NCBI RefSeq assembly: GCF_013373795.3
Contig: NZ_CP088024.1
Span: 62,001-126,000, forward strand
Source of the DNA: Bradyrhizobium quebecense
GTDB lineage: Bacteria; Pseudomonadota; Alphaproteobacteria; Rhizobiales; Xanthobacteraceae
Direction of reading: 5' to 3'
DNA length: 64,000 nucleotides
Shown here: in pieces, positions 27,855-37,027 of the stretch
Layout: each line of letters opens with the position of its first letter
How positions within the stretch are numbered: the stretch's first letter is position 1
Position numbers and translations under genes: made by a program
Notes under the pieces: model-generated
Told to the model about the DNA's origin: nothing
What the model saw: only the letters and a program-made list of their open reading frames with translations
Databases searched by the model: none

Positions 27855-28151
27855 ATGAAGAAACCGTCGTCGAAGATCCGCGAAGAAATCACTCGCCTCC
27901 AGGAACAGTTGAAGGCCGCAGAGACACGCGAGGCCGAGCGGATCGGGCGCATCGCGCTCAGGGCCGGACTCGGTGAGATCGAGATCGAGGAAGGCGAGCT
28001 TCTGGCCACGTTCGAGGATCTCGCCGGCCGGTTTCGCGGGAAGGCAGGGAAGGCGACCGGAAGGAAGGGAGCCGAGGCCGGAGGCGATCCGAGCGCTCCT
28101 GCCGCGAAGGTCGCGTCTGGCGCGCATGCGAATGGCGCTGGCGAGGTATGA
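27855..28151 (+). CDS. traC: TraC, relaxosome accessory protein
   Basis: This 98-residue protein is predicted to begin with a coiled coil ('[20 protein letters not shown]', residues 6-27) and a conserved acidic patch '[20 protein letters not shown]'. TraC is part of the traCDG operon of Ti plasmids and helps the relaxase at oriT. It is the first gene to the right of oriT. Confidence 0.88.
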   Translation: MKKPSSKIREEITRLQEQLKAAETREAERIGRIALRAGLGEIEIEEGELLATFEDLAGRFRGKAGKATGRKGAEAGGDPSAPAAKVASGAHANGAGEV

Positions 28152-28155
28152 GCGC

Positions 28156-28371
28156 ATGCGCCAGGCGTCATCCTCCGAGGCCCGCAAGAAGGACACGCGC
28201 GAGAAGATCGAGCTCGGTGGCCTGATCGCAAAGGCGGGGCTGCGCTACGAGAAGCGCGCGGTCCTGCTCGGCGCGCTGATCGAACTCGGTCGCCGGCTGA
28301 GAACCGACGAAGCCGAGCGAGCACGGCTTGCCGCGATCGGGGCGGAGGCGTTCGGCCGTGACGGCGAATAG
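28156..28371 (+). CDS. traD: TraD, relaxosome accessory protein
   Basis: This 71-residue basic protein contains the TraD core '[20 protein letters not shown]'. The ATG at 28156 has GAGG about 9 bases upstream and gives the family's usual length; ATG 28132 would overlap traC more and lacks a binding site. It overlaps the traG start. Confidence 0.85.
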   Translation: MRQASSSEARKKDTREKIELGGLIAKAGLRYEKRAVLLGALIELGRRLRTDEAERARLAAIGAEAFGRDGE

Positions 28372-30337
28372 GCTCCTTCTGCTGATCGTGCCGATGGCCC
28401 TGATGCTCGGCGCGATCTTCGGGTTGACCGGAATCGGGCATGGGCTTGCCGGCCTCGGCAAGACGGAGGCGCAGCGTCTCCTGTTCGCCCGCGCCGGGCT
28501 GGCGATGCCCTATATCGCGGCAGCAGGGATCGGCGTCATCTTCCTGTTCGCCACCGCCGGCTCCGCGAGTATCCGCGCGGCGGCGTGGAGCGTCGTCGCA
28601 GGATGCGTATCGGCGATTTCCATCGCCCTCGCGCGCGAAGCGATGCGCCTGTCCGGGGCTCCCGAGACCATCGTCCCTGGCCGATCAGCGGTGGCCCAGA
28701 TCGACCCGGCGACCATGGTCGCAGCCAGCGTTGTGCTGATGGGCGGCATCTTCGCGCTCCGCGTCGCCGTGAAGGGCAATGCCGCCTTTGCGGCGCCAGA
28801 CCCGAAGCGCGTTCGCGGCCGTCGCGCGCTGCACGGCGACGCGGACTGGATGTCGATGCCAGAAGCCGCACGGCTCTTCGGCAACGCTGGCGGCATCGTC
28901 GTCGGCGAGCGTTACCGCGTCGATAGGGACAGCGCGGCAGCTCAGCCGTTTCGCACCACGGATCGCCAGAGCTGGGGGTTCGGCGGCCGCCCGCCGCTGC
29001 TCTGTTTTGACGCCTCTTTCGGCTCGTCGCACGGCATTGTCTTCGCCGGTTCCGGCGGCTTCAAGACGACGTCGGTGACGGTTCCGACCGCACTCAAATG
29101 GGGCGGCGCGCTCGTGGTCCTCGACCCGTCCAACGAAGTCGCGCCAATGGTGATCGCCCATCGGCGCGCGGCGGGGCGCACCGTGCATGTGCTCGATCCA
29201 CATGCGGGACAGCGAACCGCGCAAGGTCGTCCGCCAGAAGCAGCCCAGGAAGCAACGAACCTGCCGCGAACCGGCTTCAATGCTCTCGACTGGATCGGTC
29301 GTTTCGGCGGCACGAAGGAGGAAGACATCGCCGCCGTCGCCTCATGGATCATGAGCGACAGCGGCGGCGCCCGCGGTGTGCGCGACGATTTCTTCCGCGC
29401 CTCGGCGCTGCAGCTTCTGACCGCGCTGATCGCCGATGTCTGCCTGTCAGGGCAAACGGAAGACAAGAACCAGACGCTTCGCCAGGTCCGCGCCAATCTG
29501 TCCGAACCGGAGCCCAAGCTGCGCGCTCGTCTGCAGGCGATCTACGACAATTCGGAATCGGGCTTCGTGAAGGAGAACGTTGCCGTCTTCGTCAACATGA
29601 CGCCGGAGACGTTCAGCGGCGTCTACGCCAACGCCGTCAAGGAAACCCACTGGCTTTCCTATCCGAACTATGCCGCGCTCGTGTCCGGCTCGACCTTCGT
29701 CAGCGACGATCTCGCCGGCGGCCAGACCGACGTGTTCATCAATCTCGACCTGAAGACGCTGGAGACCCATGCCGGACTCGCCCGCGTCATCATCGGCTCC
29801 TTCATGAACGCGATCTACAACCGCAACGGCGCGGTGACGGGACGGGCTTTGTTCCTGCTCGACGAGGTGGCACGCCTCGGCTTCATGCGCATCCTGGAGA
29901 CCGCCCGCGACGCCGGCCGCAAATACGGCATCACGCTCCTCCTGTTGTTCCAGTCGATCGGTCAGATGCGCGAAACCTATGGCGGCCGCGACGCGGCAAG
30001 CAAATGGTTCGAGAGCGCGAGCTGGATCGCCTTCGCGGCCGTGAACGACCCGGAAACCGCCGACTACATCTCAAAGCGCTGCGGCATGACCACGGTCGAG
30101 ATCGACCAGGTCAGCCGCTCCTCGCAGGCGTCCGGTTCGTCGCGGACGCGCTCGAAGCAGCTGGCCTCGCGGCCGCTGATCCAGCCGCACGAAGTGCTGC
30201 GCATGCGCGCCGACGAGCAGATCGTGTTCACCGCCGGCAACGCACCATTGCGGTGCGGCCGCGCCATCTGGTTCCGGCGCGACGATATGAAGGCTTGCGT
30301 CGGTCACAACCGATTCCAACCGGAAGAAAAAGCATGA
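28358..30337 (+). CDS. traG: TraG, type IV coupling protein
   Basis: This 659-residue VirD4/TraG ATPase has N-terminal membrane segments (about 5-25, 48-70 and 115-135), Walker A '[13 protein letters not shown]' (about 225-237) and Walker B '[13 protein letters not shown]' (about 495-507). It links the relaxosome to the secretion channel. The GTG start at 28358 overlaps traD and gives the family's length. With the trb channel genes deleted, it has no complete channel encoded in this window. Confidence 0.95.
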   Translation: MTANRLLLLIVPMALMLGAIFGLTGIGHGLAGLGKTEAQRLLFARAGLAMPYIAAAGIGVIFLFATAGSASIRAAAWSVVAGCVSAISIALAREAMRLSGAPETIVPGRSAVAQIDPATMVAASVVLMGGIFALRVAVKGNAAFAAPDPKRVRGRRALHGDADWMSMPEAARLFGNAGGIVVGERYRVDRDSAAAQPFRTTDRQSWGFGGRPPLLCFDASFGSSHGIVFAGSGGFKTTSVTVPTALKWGGALVVLDPSNEVAPMVIAHRRAAGRTVHVLDPHAGQRTAQGRPPEAAQEATNLPRTGFNALDWIGRFGGTKEEDIAAVASWIMSDSGGARGVRDDFFRASALQLLTALIADVCLSGQTEDKNQTLRQVRANLSEPEPKLRARLQAIYDNSESGFVKENVAVFVNMTPETFSGVYANAVKETHWLSYPNYAALVSGSTFVSDDLAGGQTDVFINLDLKTLETHAGLARVIIGSFMNAIYNRNGAVTGRALFLLDEVARLGFMRILETARDAGRKYGITLLLLFQSIGQMRETYGGRDAASKWFESASWIAFAAVNDPETADYISKRCGMTTVEIDQVSRSSQASGSSRTRSKQLASRPLIQPHEVLRMRADEQIVFTAGNAPLRCGRAIWFRRDDMKACVGHNRFQPEEKA

Positions 30338-30367
30338 CGGCGCTGCGCTTTCTTGTTGTGGGAGCCA

Positions 30368-30783
30368 ATGGCGATCATTGCGATCCTGGCGATCGCCATC
30401 GGTGTCCCCTCGCGGCATTCGCCGGATATGCCGGAGCGATACGAGACCACCACTTTGGTCATCCCGCCGCCTCTGCGGAGCGATACGCTGAGGGCCCGTT
30501 TCACGCTCTGCGACGGGCCGATCCGCGTGAACTGCGTCGTCGACGGGGACACATTCTGGTTCAGGGGTGATAAGATCAGGATCGCCGATATCGGCGCCCC
30601 GGAAATCTTCACGCCGCATTGCCGCGACGAGAGGCAGGCTGGCGAAATCGCCCGCGATCGGTTGCTGGTCCTACTAAACGCCGGCAGCTTCACGCTAGTC
30701 TCGGGCTGGCGCGACGCTCGTCGAGGAAGGTCTCGCCCGGCGCTGGAACGAGCCGCGACGCGATTGGTGCGCCCTCGATTGAT
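30368..30783 (+). pseudogene. Thermonuclease (SNase-like), internal deletion
   Basis: The start shows a secreted nuclease: hydrophobic N-terminus, 'VNCVVDGDTFWFRGDKIRIA' and 'DIGAPEIFTPHCRDERQAGE'. After 'FTLVSGWRDA' the frame changes, and the true C-terminus 'TLVEEGLARRWNEPRRDWCA' is found in another frame ending near 30783. About 20 codons that should contain the conserved 'YGR' arginine segment are missing, so the enzyme should be inactive. Confidence 0.75.
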
Positions 30784-31007
30784 CGCGGCAGCCCGCCGCA
30801 CACGCTACGATCATCGGTTTTCTCGACCGTGCCACCTACCGCGGGAGGATCGTCACCGGAGGACGAAACCGCATCGCGGGTTCGGTGCGCTTGGCGCATA
30901 GAGCCGTCCGCTCGCCAGAGCTGCCCGCCCCCAAAAGCCACCCTTCGCAAAAATGAATCAATATGCCCCTGATCGATTCAAAAAACTCATTGGACGCGGA
31001 TTCTCCG

Positions 31008-31286
31008 ATGCGGGATTCTGTCGTCATGATCGCGCAGCCCTACCAGCTCTATATCGAACGCACCGACGCCTCGAAGAACATGGCCCGGTTCTACGCCATG
31101 GCCATCGAACCGACGCTCTTCGGCGACATCTGCCTGACACGCCGCTGGGGACGGATCGGCGCACAAGGTCAGATGATGAAGCACAGCTTCGCGCGCGAGG
31201 ACGAAGCGGTCAGGCTGTTCCTCGACCTGCTGCGCCAGAAGCGCAATCGCGGATATCATCCGAAAGGAAAGAAGGCGGCGACGTAA
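31008..31286 (+). CDS. WGR-domain protein
   Basis: This protein of about 92 residues is mostly a single WGR domain: 'NMARFYAMAIEPTLFGDICL' then 'TRRWGRIGAQGQMMKHSF' and 'EDEAVRLFLDLLRQKRNRGY'. WGR domains bind nucleic-acid ends in PARPs and occur alone in rhizobial plasmids. The start could be 31008 or 31026. It follows the broken nuclease gene. Confidence 0.8.
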   Translation: MRDSVVMIAQPYQLYIERTDASKNMARFYAMAIEPTLFGDICLTRRWGRIGAQGQMMKHSFAREDEAVRLFLDLLRQKRNRGYHPKGKKAAT

Positions 31287-31375
31287 CCAGATCGCTGTCT
31301 GCGCAGACGCGGTAGGCTCCCACCGGTTGGGTGGCGGCACCCACGGAACAGAGCCTCCGCGAAAGCGAAGCCGGC

Positions 31376-31545
31376 TCAGTGAGCCGGCCGTTCATCGTGC
31401 GGATTATATTCGTGGATGATGTCGAGGCCGTTACCTTCGTCGATCTCGTCGCTGGGCATGACGCCGTATTCGCCGTCGACCTGGAAGAGCGTGACCGGGA
31501 CCATCAGGGTGCGGGCAAGGTTGAAGGCGTGGTTTTTGTGCGAGG
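31376..31545 (-). CDS. Small conserved-looking hypothetical, start unclear
   Basis: The minus strand reads 'HAFNLARTLMVPVTLFQVDG' and then 'EYGVMPSDEIDEGNGLDIIH', ending at 31376. The text looks protein-like, but no start codon with a binding site is evident. The first in-frame Met gives only 42 residues, so the gene may be decayed. The remainder of 31287-31967 shows nothing I can support. Confidence 0.35.
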
Positions 31546-31967
31546 CTGAGATAGGACATTGTCTTGAGGCTCCATCCGGAGCGGGGGAATTCCCGCTCGA
31601 TGGCTCCTCGAAGGACCGGCCCCGGTCGCGATCACCGCGCCGGCATAAGCCAAGCGGCGGCACGCTTCGCGTAGCCGACCCCGCGCGGGTTGATCGTGGA
31701 AGATCCGGGGGTGGACCAGGACGCCATCGCACCCGCTTCGAGGAGCGCTTCTCCGCGGACCGAATGGCGCGCGAGTATGAAAGCGCGTACCGCGGATTGA
31801 TTTCTGCCGCCGCCGGGAACTCGGCTGCGGCGTTCGCGGCGCCAAACGCTGAACGTCGGCGCGAGACGAGGCCGGCCGACGAACTGCCAGCGTCTAACCG
31901 ATTTTTCGCTGCCCCCTTGAAAATAGCTCCTGAACATCCACATAAAATCCCTACGCCATCCCGATGG

Positions 31968-32408
31968 ATGGTGAAAATGGATGCTTTCATGGTCGACAAT
32001 GTGCGCGAGCTGCGACCTCGGATCCCCGATACAGAGAAGATCACGATCAACCTTGGCTATGTCGATCTGGGTCAGGTCGATCTGATGGTGCAGGAAGGGT
32101 TCTATTCGAACCGCACGGATTTCATCCGGACGGCCATCCGCAACCAGCTCGAACGCCACGCGGACGTCGTGAAGCAGTCGACGGTCCGAAAGGGCTTGGA
32201 CTTGGGCGTGCGGAACTACAGCCGCGAGGATCTCGAAGCGGCGCGGCGCGCCGGCGAGATGCTGCACATCAACGTGCTGGGTCTCGCGACCATCGCCCAG
32301 GACGTCACCCCCGAGCTGGCCGGCGCCACCATTGCTTCGGTCTCGGTGCTCGGTGCCCTTCACGCCACTCCCGCGGTCAAGGCCGCCCTCTCCGACAGAA
32401 CAAGGTGA
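31968..32408 (+). CDS. Ribbon-helix-helix (CopG-like) regulator
   Basis: This 146-residue protein contains a typical ribbon-helix-helix: the strand 'KITINLGYVDLGQVDLMVQE' then helices in 'GFYSNRTDFIRTAIRNQLER' (about 22-62). The C-terminal half is predicted alpha/beta and is unknown. It lies 5 bases before the esterase gene, probably in one operon, and may regulate it. Confidence 0.75.
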   Translation: MVKMDAFMVDNVRELRPRIPDTEKITINLGYVDLGQVDLMVQEGFYSNRTDFIRTAIRNQLERHADVVKQSTVRKGLDLGVRNYSREDLEAARRAGEMLHINVLGLATIAQDVTPELAGATIASVSVLGALHATPAVKAALSDRTR

Positions 32409-32413
32409 ATGCG

Positions 32414-33055
32414 ATGCTGAGCCAGAACTTGATTTCCGAGGCCACGCGCCTCACGCTTACGGGCCAACTGGTCGAGGCCACCGCGCTCCTGCAGCGCATG
32501 CTCCGCGGCGAGTCGCCAGAACCGTCCCATGCTCGTGTCTCGCCAGCTCGGCTCGAGCCGCCGACCATCGACGTGAAGGCCAGCATCGTCGAGGAGAAGG
32601 AAAGCCGACGAACCACCCGGGTTTCTCCCGCTCCTTTGCAAAGCTTCGATCGCTTGAAAGACTTCCCCGGACTCAACCTGCGTGGTCCGATGACCCGCGC
32701 TCCGCCTGCCACGACGGATATCGCGCCCCAAGGCACGAGATTCATCGCAGGCGCCTTCCGCAGCGCGAATGGAAGCCGGAATTACAAGCTGTTCGTCCCA
32801 AGCCGCTCCCAAGAAAAGCCGCTTCCTCTGGTCGTCATGCTTCACGGCTGCACCCAGTCGCCGGACGACTTCGCGGCCGGGACCCGGATGAATTTCCTGG
32901 CGGAAGAGCGAAATTGCTTCGTGGTCTATCCGGAGCAGCCCAGCGGAGCCAACCAGGCGAAATGCTGGAATTGGTTTCGCACGGGCGACCAGCACCGGGA
33001 CGGCGGGGAGCCTTCGCTGATCGCGGGCATCACTCGCCAGGTCATGCGGGACTAC
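32414..33055 (+). pseudogene. PHB-depolymerase-type esterase, truncated
   Basis: Family text is clear: 'NYKLFVPSRSQEKPLPLVVM', 'LHGCTQSPDDFAAGTRMNFL', 'VVYPEQPSGANQAKCWNWF' and 'LIAGITRQVMRDY'. The protein breaks at about residue 214, just before the expected lipase box GLSAGG, and is joined to a fragment of an IS256 transposase. The catalytic Ser, Asp and His are therefore missing. The N-terminal 90 residues are a low-complexity extension. Confidence 0.82.
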
Positions 33056-33290
33056 CGTGCGCCACCGCACGATCCGATCGAAGGGCTGCCTGTCCAACAG
33101 AACGGCGCTCGCGATGGTTTCAAACTACTTGAGGCCGCGCAGAAAAGCTGGCGTCGTCTCGATGGCCACAACCAGTTGCCAAAACTCGTTCTCGGTGTGA
33201 CATTCAACGACGGGATCGAGCTCATCGCCAAACCGACTGACCGTCAGCCCATAACCGCCGCCGCCTGACCGGCCGCGCCGTCACCAAAAT
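33056..33290 (+). pseudogene. IS256 transposase 3' fragment
   Basis: The reading 'LEAAQKSWRRLDGHNQLPKL' and 'LGVTFNDGIELIAKPTDRQP' ends at 33268 and is nearly identical to the end of the IS256 copy at 42025. The upstream part (33056-33117) belongs to the same gene but is one frame off. The fragment ends with the IS256 terminal sequence GTCACCAAAATTTGGCGATAG. Confidence 0.85.
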
Positions 33291-33296
33291 TTGGCG

Positions 33297-33880
33297 ATAG
33301 CTCGGCTCGGCCTCGACATCCGTTTCGTCGTCACCAGCCTCGATGTCGGCTCGGCCGAGTGGATCTACGACAGCCTGTATTGCGCGCGCGGCCAAGCCGA
33401 GAATCTGATCAAGCTGCATAAGACGCAGCTCGCCTCCGACCGCACCAGCTGCCGTTCGGCGCTCGCCAATCAAGTCCGCCTTGTTCTCCACACCGCCGCT
33501 TATTGGCTGATGCTGACCGTGCGCGACGCGATTCCCAAAGACCGGGAATTGGCCACAGCCAAGTTCGCGACGCTGCGTCTTCGTCTCTTGAAACTCGCTG
33601 CCCGTGTCGTCGAGACCACGAGCCGCATTCGCCTTGCGTTTGCCGCGGCATGTCCCGAAGCCGACCTGATCCGCGGCTTGCCAGGCGCGCTGCTGCCGCT
33701 CGGTCCTTGACCGGCGGGGCGTCCGCCCCCTGTGCGCCCAACCTACACCTCAAGCGCGTTGCAAAGTACCGGTCGTCAGGCGGTGAAAAGCCGAAGGCAA
33801 TCCCGCGCGCCTCGTCAGAGCAAATGTGCGGCCACATCAATCGGACTAAAAAAACGCACTCTCACGAATAGGACGGGCTA
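33297..33880 (+). pseudogene. IS1380 transposase 3' fragment with its terminus
   Basis: About 138 residues ('LGLDIRFVVTSLDVGSAEWI' to 'LPGALLPLGP', stop near 33710) are almost identical to the C-terminus of the complete IS1380 at 59224-60567. The end CTCTCACGAATAGGACGGG before CTAG at about 33880 matches the IS1380 terminal repeat. The 5' part was lost at the IS256 junction. Confidence 0.85.
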
Positions 33881-34130
33881 GGTGGTGTGGACTCTAAGGA
33901 TTCCCTTTTAGGCGCAAATCAGATTCAAGACTGCTTTTGGGGAGGCAGTCTTGGGTGTGATGGACCGTTTGGTATTGAGCGACGCGGCTTGGGAGCGGAT
34001 GGCGCCGCTGATCATAGGTCGCCCCGACCAGAAGGGCTCCACTGGGCGCGACAATCGGATGTTCGTGGAAGGTGTACTTTGGATTGTTCGCACGGGCTCT
34101 CCCTGGCGTGATCTCCCGGAGGCGTTCGGG
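33881..34130 (+). pseudogene. IS5-family (IS427-like) 5' fragment
   Basis: It begins with the terminal repeat GGTGGTGTGGAC and the transposase start 'MDRLVLSDAAWERMAPLIIG' to 'TGSPWRDLPEAFG', identical in type to the full copy at 45845-46691. It breaks off at about 34130 inside the sequence, where an IS66 tnpB fragment begins. Confidence 0.85.
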
Positions 34131-34401
34131 GAAGGTGCAGGAGATGCTTCGTCTCGACCCGTTCAGCGCCGCAGCCTTCGTGTTCCGATCGAAACGAGCG
34201 GACCGGATCAAAATTTTGGTCTGGGGTCGAACGGGCCTGGTGTTGGTGCACAAGCGTCTCGAAGGTTGCAAGTTCGTATGGCCAACGATTGCGGACGGCG
34301 TGATGCGGATATCGCCGGCGATGTTCGCGGCGTTGTTCGAGGGCCTGGATTGGAGGTTGGTCCGCCCGGAAGAAGCGCGGCGTCCACAGGTCGCTGGATA
34401 A
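34131..34401 (+). pseudogene. tnpB: IS66 tnpB fragment
   Basis: 'KVQEMLRLDPFSAAAFVFRS', 'KRADRIKILVWGRTGLVLVH' and 'EGLDWRLVRPEEARRPQVAG' cover most of TnpB (accessory protein of IS66 elements) but lack the first 25 residues or so. Confidence 0.82.
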
Positions 34402-34470
34402 CTGCGGCAGAATGACTCGGAAGCTATTTTGAACGTGGCACGCGCGGCGACGATGTGCTCGAAATAGCGC

Positions 34471-34725
34471 ATGAGCATCGCGGCACTACGCGACGAAAAT
34501 GAACAACTGAAAGCGCTTTTGGCGCAAACGCAAGCGGCCTTGAGCGAGCATCAGGCGGCGCTGCCGACGTCGGACGAGGCGCGGCGTCGGTTGGAGGTCA
34601 TTCTCGGCGAATTGCGACGCGAGAAGTTCGGCGCGACGTCCGAGAAGCTGCGGCCAGATCAGTATCACTTACCGCTGGAAGACGTGGAGATCGCGCAAGG
34701 CATCCTGGATGTGACGGCCGCATGA
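34471..34725 (+). pseudogene. tnpC: IS66 tnpC 5' fragment
   Basis: The 84 residues contain the leucine-zipper and basic start of an IS66 TnpC ('LRDENEQLKALLAQTQAALS', 'RREKFGATSEKLRPDQYHL') and then stop. The rest of the transposase is absent. The interval 34726-34936 holds no gene; its part 34885-34935 resembles 44444-44495 (see findings). Confidence 0.75.
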
Positions 34726-34936
34726 TCGTCGCCGACGATTTTGCTGCGGCTCTGGTCGGGCTTGCGCCCTCCCGACGCCACAGCAAAATCGTAAAGCCCC
34801 GCGTTCAGCATAACCCGGCAGGAATCCACTTAATTTTCGCGGGGCCCGGTCCAAACAACCGGGACAAGCTCTGTCTCCCTCGTGATGGTGAGGCGGTGAA
34901 ATGATCCGCGAAGCGGGGACCGCTTGAACCGAATCG

Positions 34937-36304
34937 CTAGGAACTGCCCCGCTCTTCAGGCACGATGGCACGTCCGCTGCGAAGTCGCAGTGGTTGATCG
35001 GGATCGAGATCCTCAGGTTCAGGCTCGCGACGGCGATGTCGCCTCGCGCGTTCTTCGGCCTCGCGCTGTTCACGGGCTGCGCGCTGGGCGCGAGTTTCGA
35101 TGTTGGATGGCGGGAAGCGACGGCGCTGCCGTGGCCGCTCGAGCGAAATAGGCTGGCCGTCGCCGCCTTCGGGCTCGCGGCCGCGGCGCCGCCCAGTTTC
35201 GCGCTGGAGTTCAACACCACTCATATCTGATGGACCAGGGTCAGTGGCTTGTGCTTCGATTGCCCGAACATTGTCCACCGCATCTTCTTCGGCCTCGCGC
35301 TGTTCACGGGCCGCGCGCTGGGCGCGAGTTTCGATGTTGGATGGCGGGACGCGACGGCGCTGCCGTGGCCGCTCGAGCGAAATAGGCTGGCCGTCGCCGC
35401 CTTCGGGCTCGCGGCCGCGGCGCCGCCCAGTTTCGCGCTGGAATTCAACACCACTCGTATCTGACGGACCAGGGTCAGTGGCTTGTGCTTCGATACCCTG
35501 AACAATGGCCCCCGTATTTGCGCGGGCGACCACCTCCGCAGTGCTCGTGGACGCTTGGATTGCCTGGCCAACGCCCCGTACTGATTGAAGGGCTTCGGAG
35601 GTCCTGCCGTCGCGTTCAAGGTTCGGCGGTTCGGGCTGGCCTCTGGGACTAACCGGAATATCAGGCTCAGGTTCCGGTTGAATTGCGACGGCTTCTCTAA
35701 CCCTCTGCCTGCGTCGGAATTCCGCATAAGTAATCGGACGCTCCATAATGCCTCGGTCGGCACGACGTGTCGCATCCAGTTCAATGCCATGATCATAGGC
35801 TGCATCAACCAATACGGCGCGCATATTATCGTAGTTGTGATGAGGATTGCGGCGCGAGATCTTCAACCAATGGCCTTCCTGTGCCCGTCGATTGACGACT
35901 ACATGCAAGTGTGGATGCTGCCGATCGACATGGAATGTTGTCACGTAGTCAAATGAACCGCCATTATTACCTGAACCAAACATTCTTTCGGTCCATGCAC
36001 GACCGGCAGCATGCGCACGGTTGGCATCGGTGCCGGGCGGGAAGCTGATGATGATATGAGTTGTCAGGTCCTGATTGCTGTCTGCGAGCGACTGACCGGC
36101 ATGATAGTTGCCGGTCTGCTCGGCCCAACTTTGGGCAAACTGCTCGAGTCGGTCATATGGCAGCAAAACGCCTTGATGACGCTCGGAACGTAAAAGATCG
36201 ACGGCTCCGTTGCGCGAAAGGTATTGCAGCTGATTTCGGATTTGCGAGGCGGTCCGAGCGCCGCCTCGAGGCACAATTCTTACTATTGCTTGCGGATGAG
36301 GCAC
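34937..36304 (-). CDS. virD2: VirD2-type relaxase (T-DNA border endonuclease homologue)
   Basis: This 455-residue protein has the VirD2 relaxase domain at residues 1-200: candidate nucleophile Tyr28 in 'LQYLSRNG', 'DLTTHIIISFPPGTD', the metal triad in 'HVDRQHPHLHVVVNRR' (His125, His132, His134) and the hallmark 'RGIMERPITYAEFRRRQ'. Agrobacterium VirD2 nicks T-DNA borders, stays on the 5' end and pilots it. The C-terminal half is a 78-residue tandem duplication (271-348 and 349-426), each copy with 'RPRQRRR', resembling a nuclear-localisation signal. It starts with GTG, 9 bases after virD1. Confidence 0.9.
   Translation of the reverse strand: MPHPQAIVRIVPRGGARTASQIRNQLQYLSRNGAVDLLRSERHQGVLLPYDRLEQFAQSWAEQTGNYHAGQSLADSNQDLTTHIIISFPPGTDANRAHAAGRAWTERMFGSGNNGGSFDYVTTFHVDRQHPHLHVVVNRRAQEGHWLKISRRNPHHNYDNMRAVLVDAAYDHGIELDATRRADRGIMERPITYAEFRRRQRVREAVAIQPEPEPDIPVSPRGQPEPPNLERDGRTSEALQSVRGVGQAIQASTSTAEVVARANTGAIVQGIEAQATDPGPSDTSGVEFQRETGRRRGREPEGGDGQPISLERPRQRRRVPPSNIETRAQRAAREQREAEEDAVDNVRAIEAQATDPGPSDMSGVELQRETGRRRGREPEGGDGQPISLERPRQRRRFPPSNIETRAQRAAREQREAEERARRHRRREPEPEDLDPDQPLRLRSGRAIVPEERGSS
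35047..35494 (-). repeat. 234-bp tandem duplication inside virD2
   Basis: Two copies with a 234-base period (about 35261-35494 and 35047-35260) encode near-identical segments starting 'IEAQATDPGPSD' and ending near 'REQREAEE'. Few substitutions separate them (for example Val/Phe after the basic stretch), so the duplication is recent or kept uniform by conversion. The second copy is slightly shorter before the unique tail. Confidence 0.9.
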
Positions 36305-36313
36305 TTTGGGTGC

Positions 36314-36766
36314 CTAATGATCGTGTTCACGAGTGCTATCACCCTGCATGAGCTCCTGTAGTCGCCTACGACCGTCTTCTCGCCGTCGCGATACGTTCAA
36401 TATTGTGCGGAGCAGGGCGTCGAGCGCGGAAAATTCCTGACCAAAGTGCTGCCTGTGCGTCTCGAACCTTTCGATGTCGAAGGTCGCGTCACGGTTAGCA
36501 ACTCGGCTTAATTCTCTGAGTGTTTGGGCAATGTTCCCGATGTGACAGGTGATCGCCCGAAGATCATCCCGGGTGTCGTCGCCAATCTCAATAAATCCGC
36601 CGATCCTGCGGACCGCAATTCGCAGTGCCATACTGTTGGTCAGCCCAAGCACACGCAACTGCTGCGAAAACGCATCGAATTCCGCCACGCGTAAGCGCAC
36701 GCTGATTATTCTATAACCGCTCTGGGCTATGATAGCAGAACTCCCTCTATTACTTAAGCGCGTCAT
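36314..36766 (-). CDS. virD1: VirD1 relaxosome protein
   Basis: This 150-residue ribbon-helix-helix protein contains the VirD1 core 'SGYRIISVRLRVAEFDAFSQ' then 'LGLTNSMALRIAVRRIGGFI' and the tail 'LDALLRTILNVSRRREDGR'. VirD1 assists VirD2 in nicking supercoiled borders. I choose the Met at 36766, which gives the family length; the frame is open further upstream, to 36874. virD1-virD2 are in the Ti order. Confidence 0.9.
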   Translation of the reverse strand: MTRLSNRGSSAIIAQSGYRIISVRLRVAEFDAFSQQLRVLGLTNSMALRIAVRRIGGFIEIGDDTRDDLRAITCHIGNIAQTLRELSRVANRDATFDIERFETHRQHFGQEFSALDALLRTILNVSRRREDGRRRLQELMQGDSTREHDH

Positions 36767-36867
36767 CGACCGAATTTGACACGTTGCCCCTCCATCATCT
36801 CTAGGGTTCTCATACGGTGAGAAGCGCCAAATGTAATACCGCCGGGCCCGAGTTGCTCGAAAGACTG

Positions 36868-36879
36868 GTTGCAATTGTA
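36868..36879 (-). promoter_or_regulatory. vir box (VirG-binding site) candidate
   Basis: The minus strand reads TACAATTGCAAC, matching 11 of 12 positions of the vir-box consensus TNCAATTGAAAY. It lies about 100 bases upstream of virD1 in the 261-bp interval shared with divergent virC1, as in Ti plasmids. VirG itself is not in the window. Confidence 0.6.
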
Positions 36880-37027
36880 GCTAAGCATATCGAGACGTAC
36901 TCGATGGTGCATTATGTTGACATTCGACATCTGATCCGGGATCAGATTATTTTGAACTGACGTGGCGCGCCTACACATCTCGCGTCACAAATCGTATCAA
37001 ACTGTTTGAGCACGGGGACGATCGGAT

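Noticed and set aside
24186..28151. Very long open frame (1,321 codons) on the plus strand opposite traA
   Set aside because: It is antisense to the relaxase and runs into traC. High GC in third codon positions keeps the opposite strand open, and the translation has no family features except the real TraC at its end.
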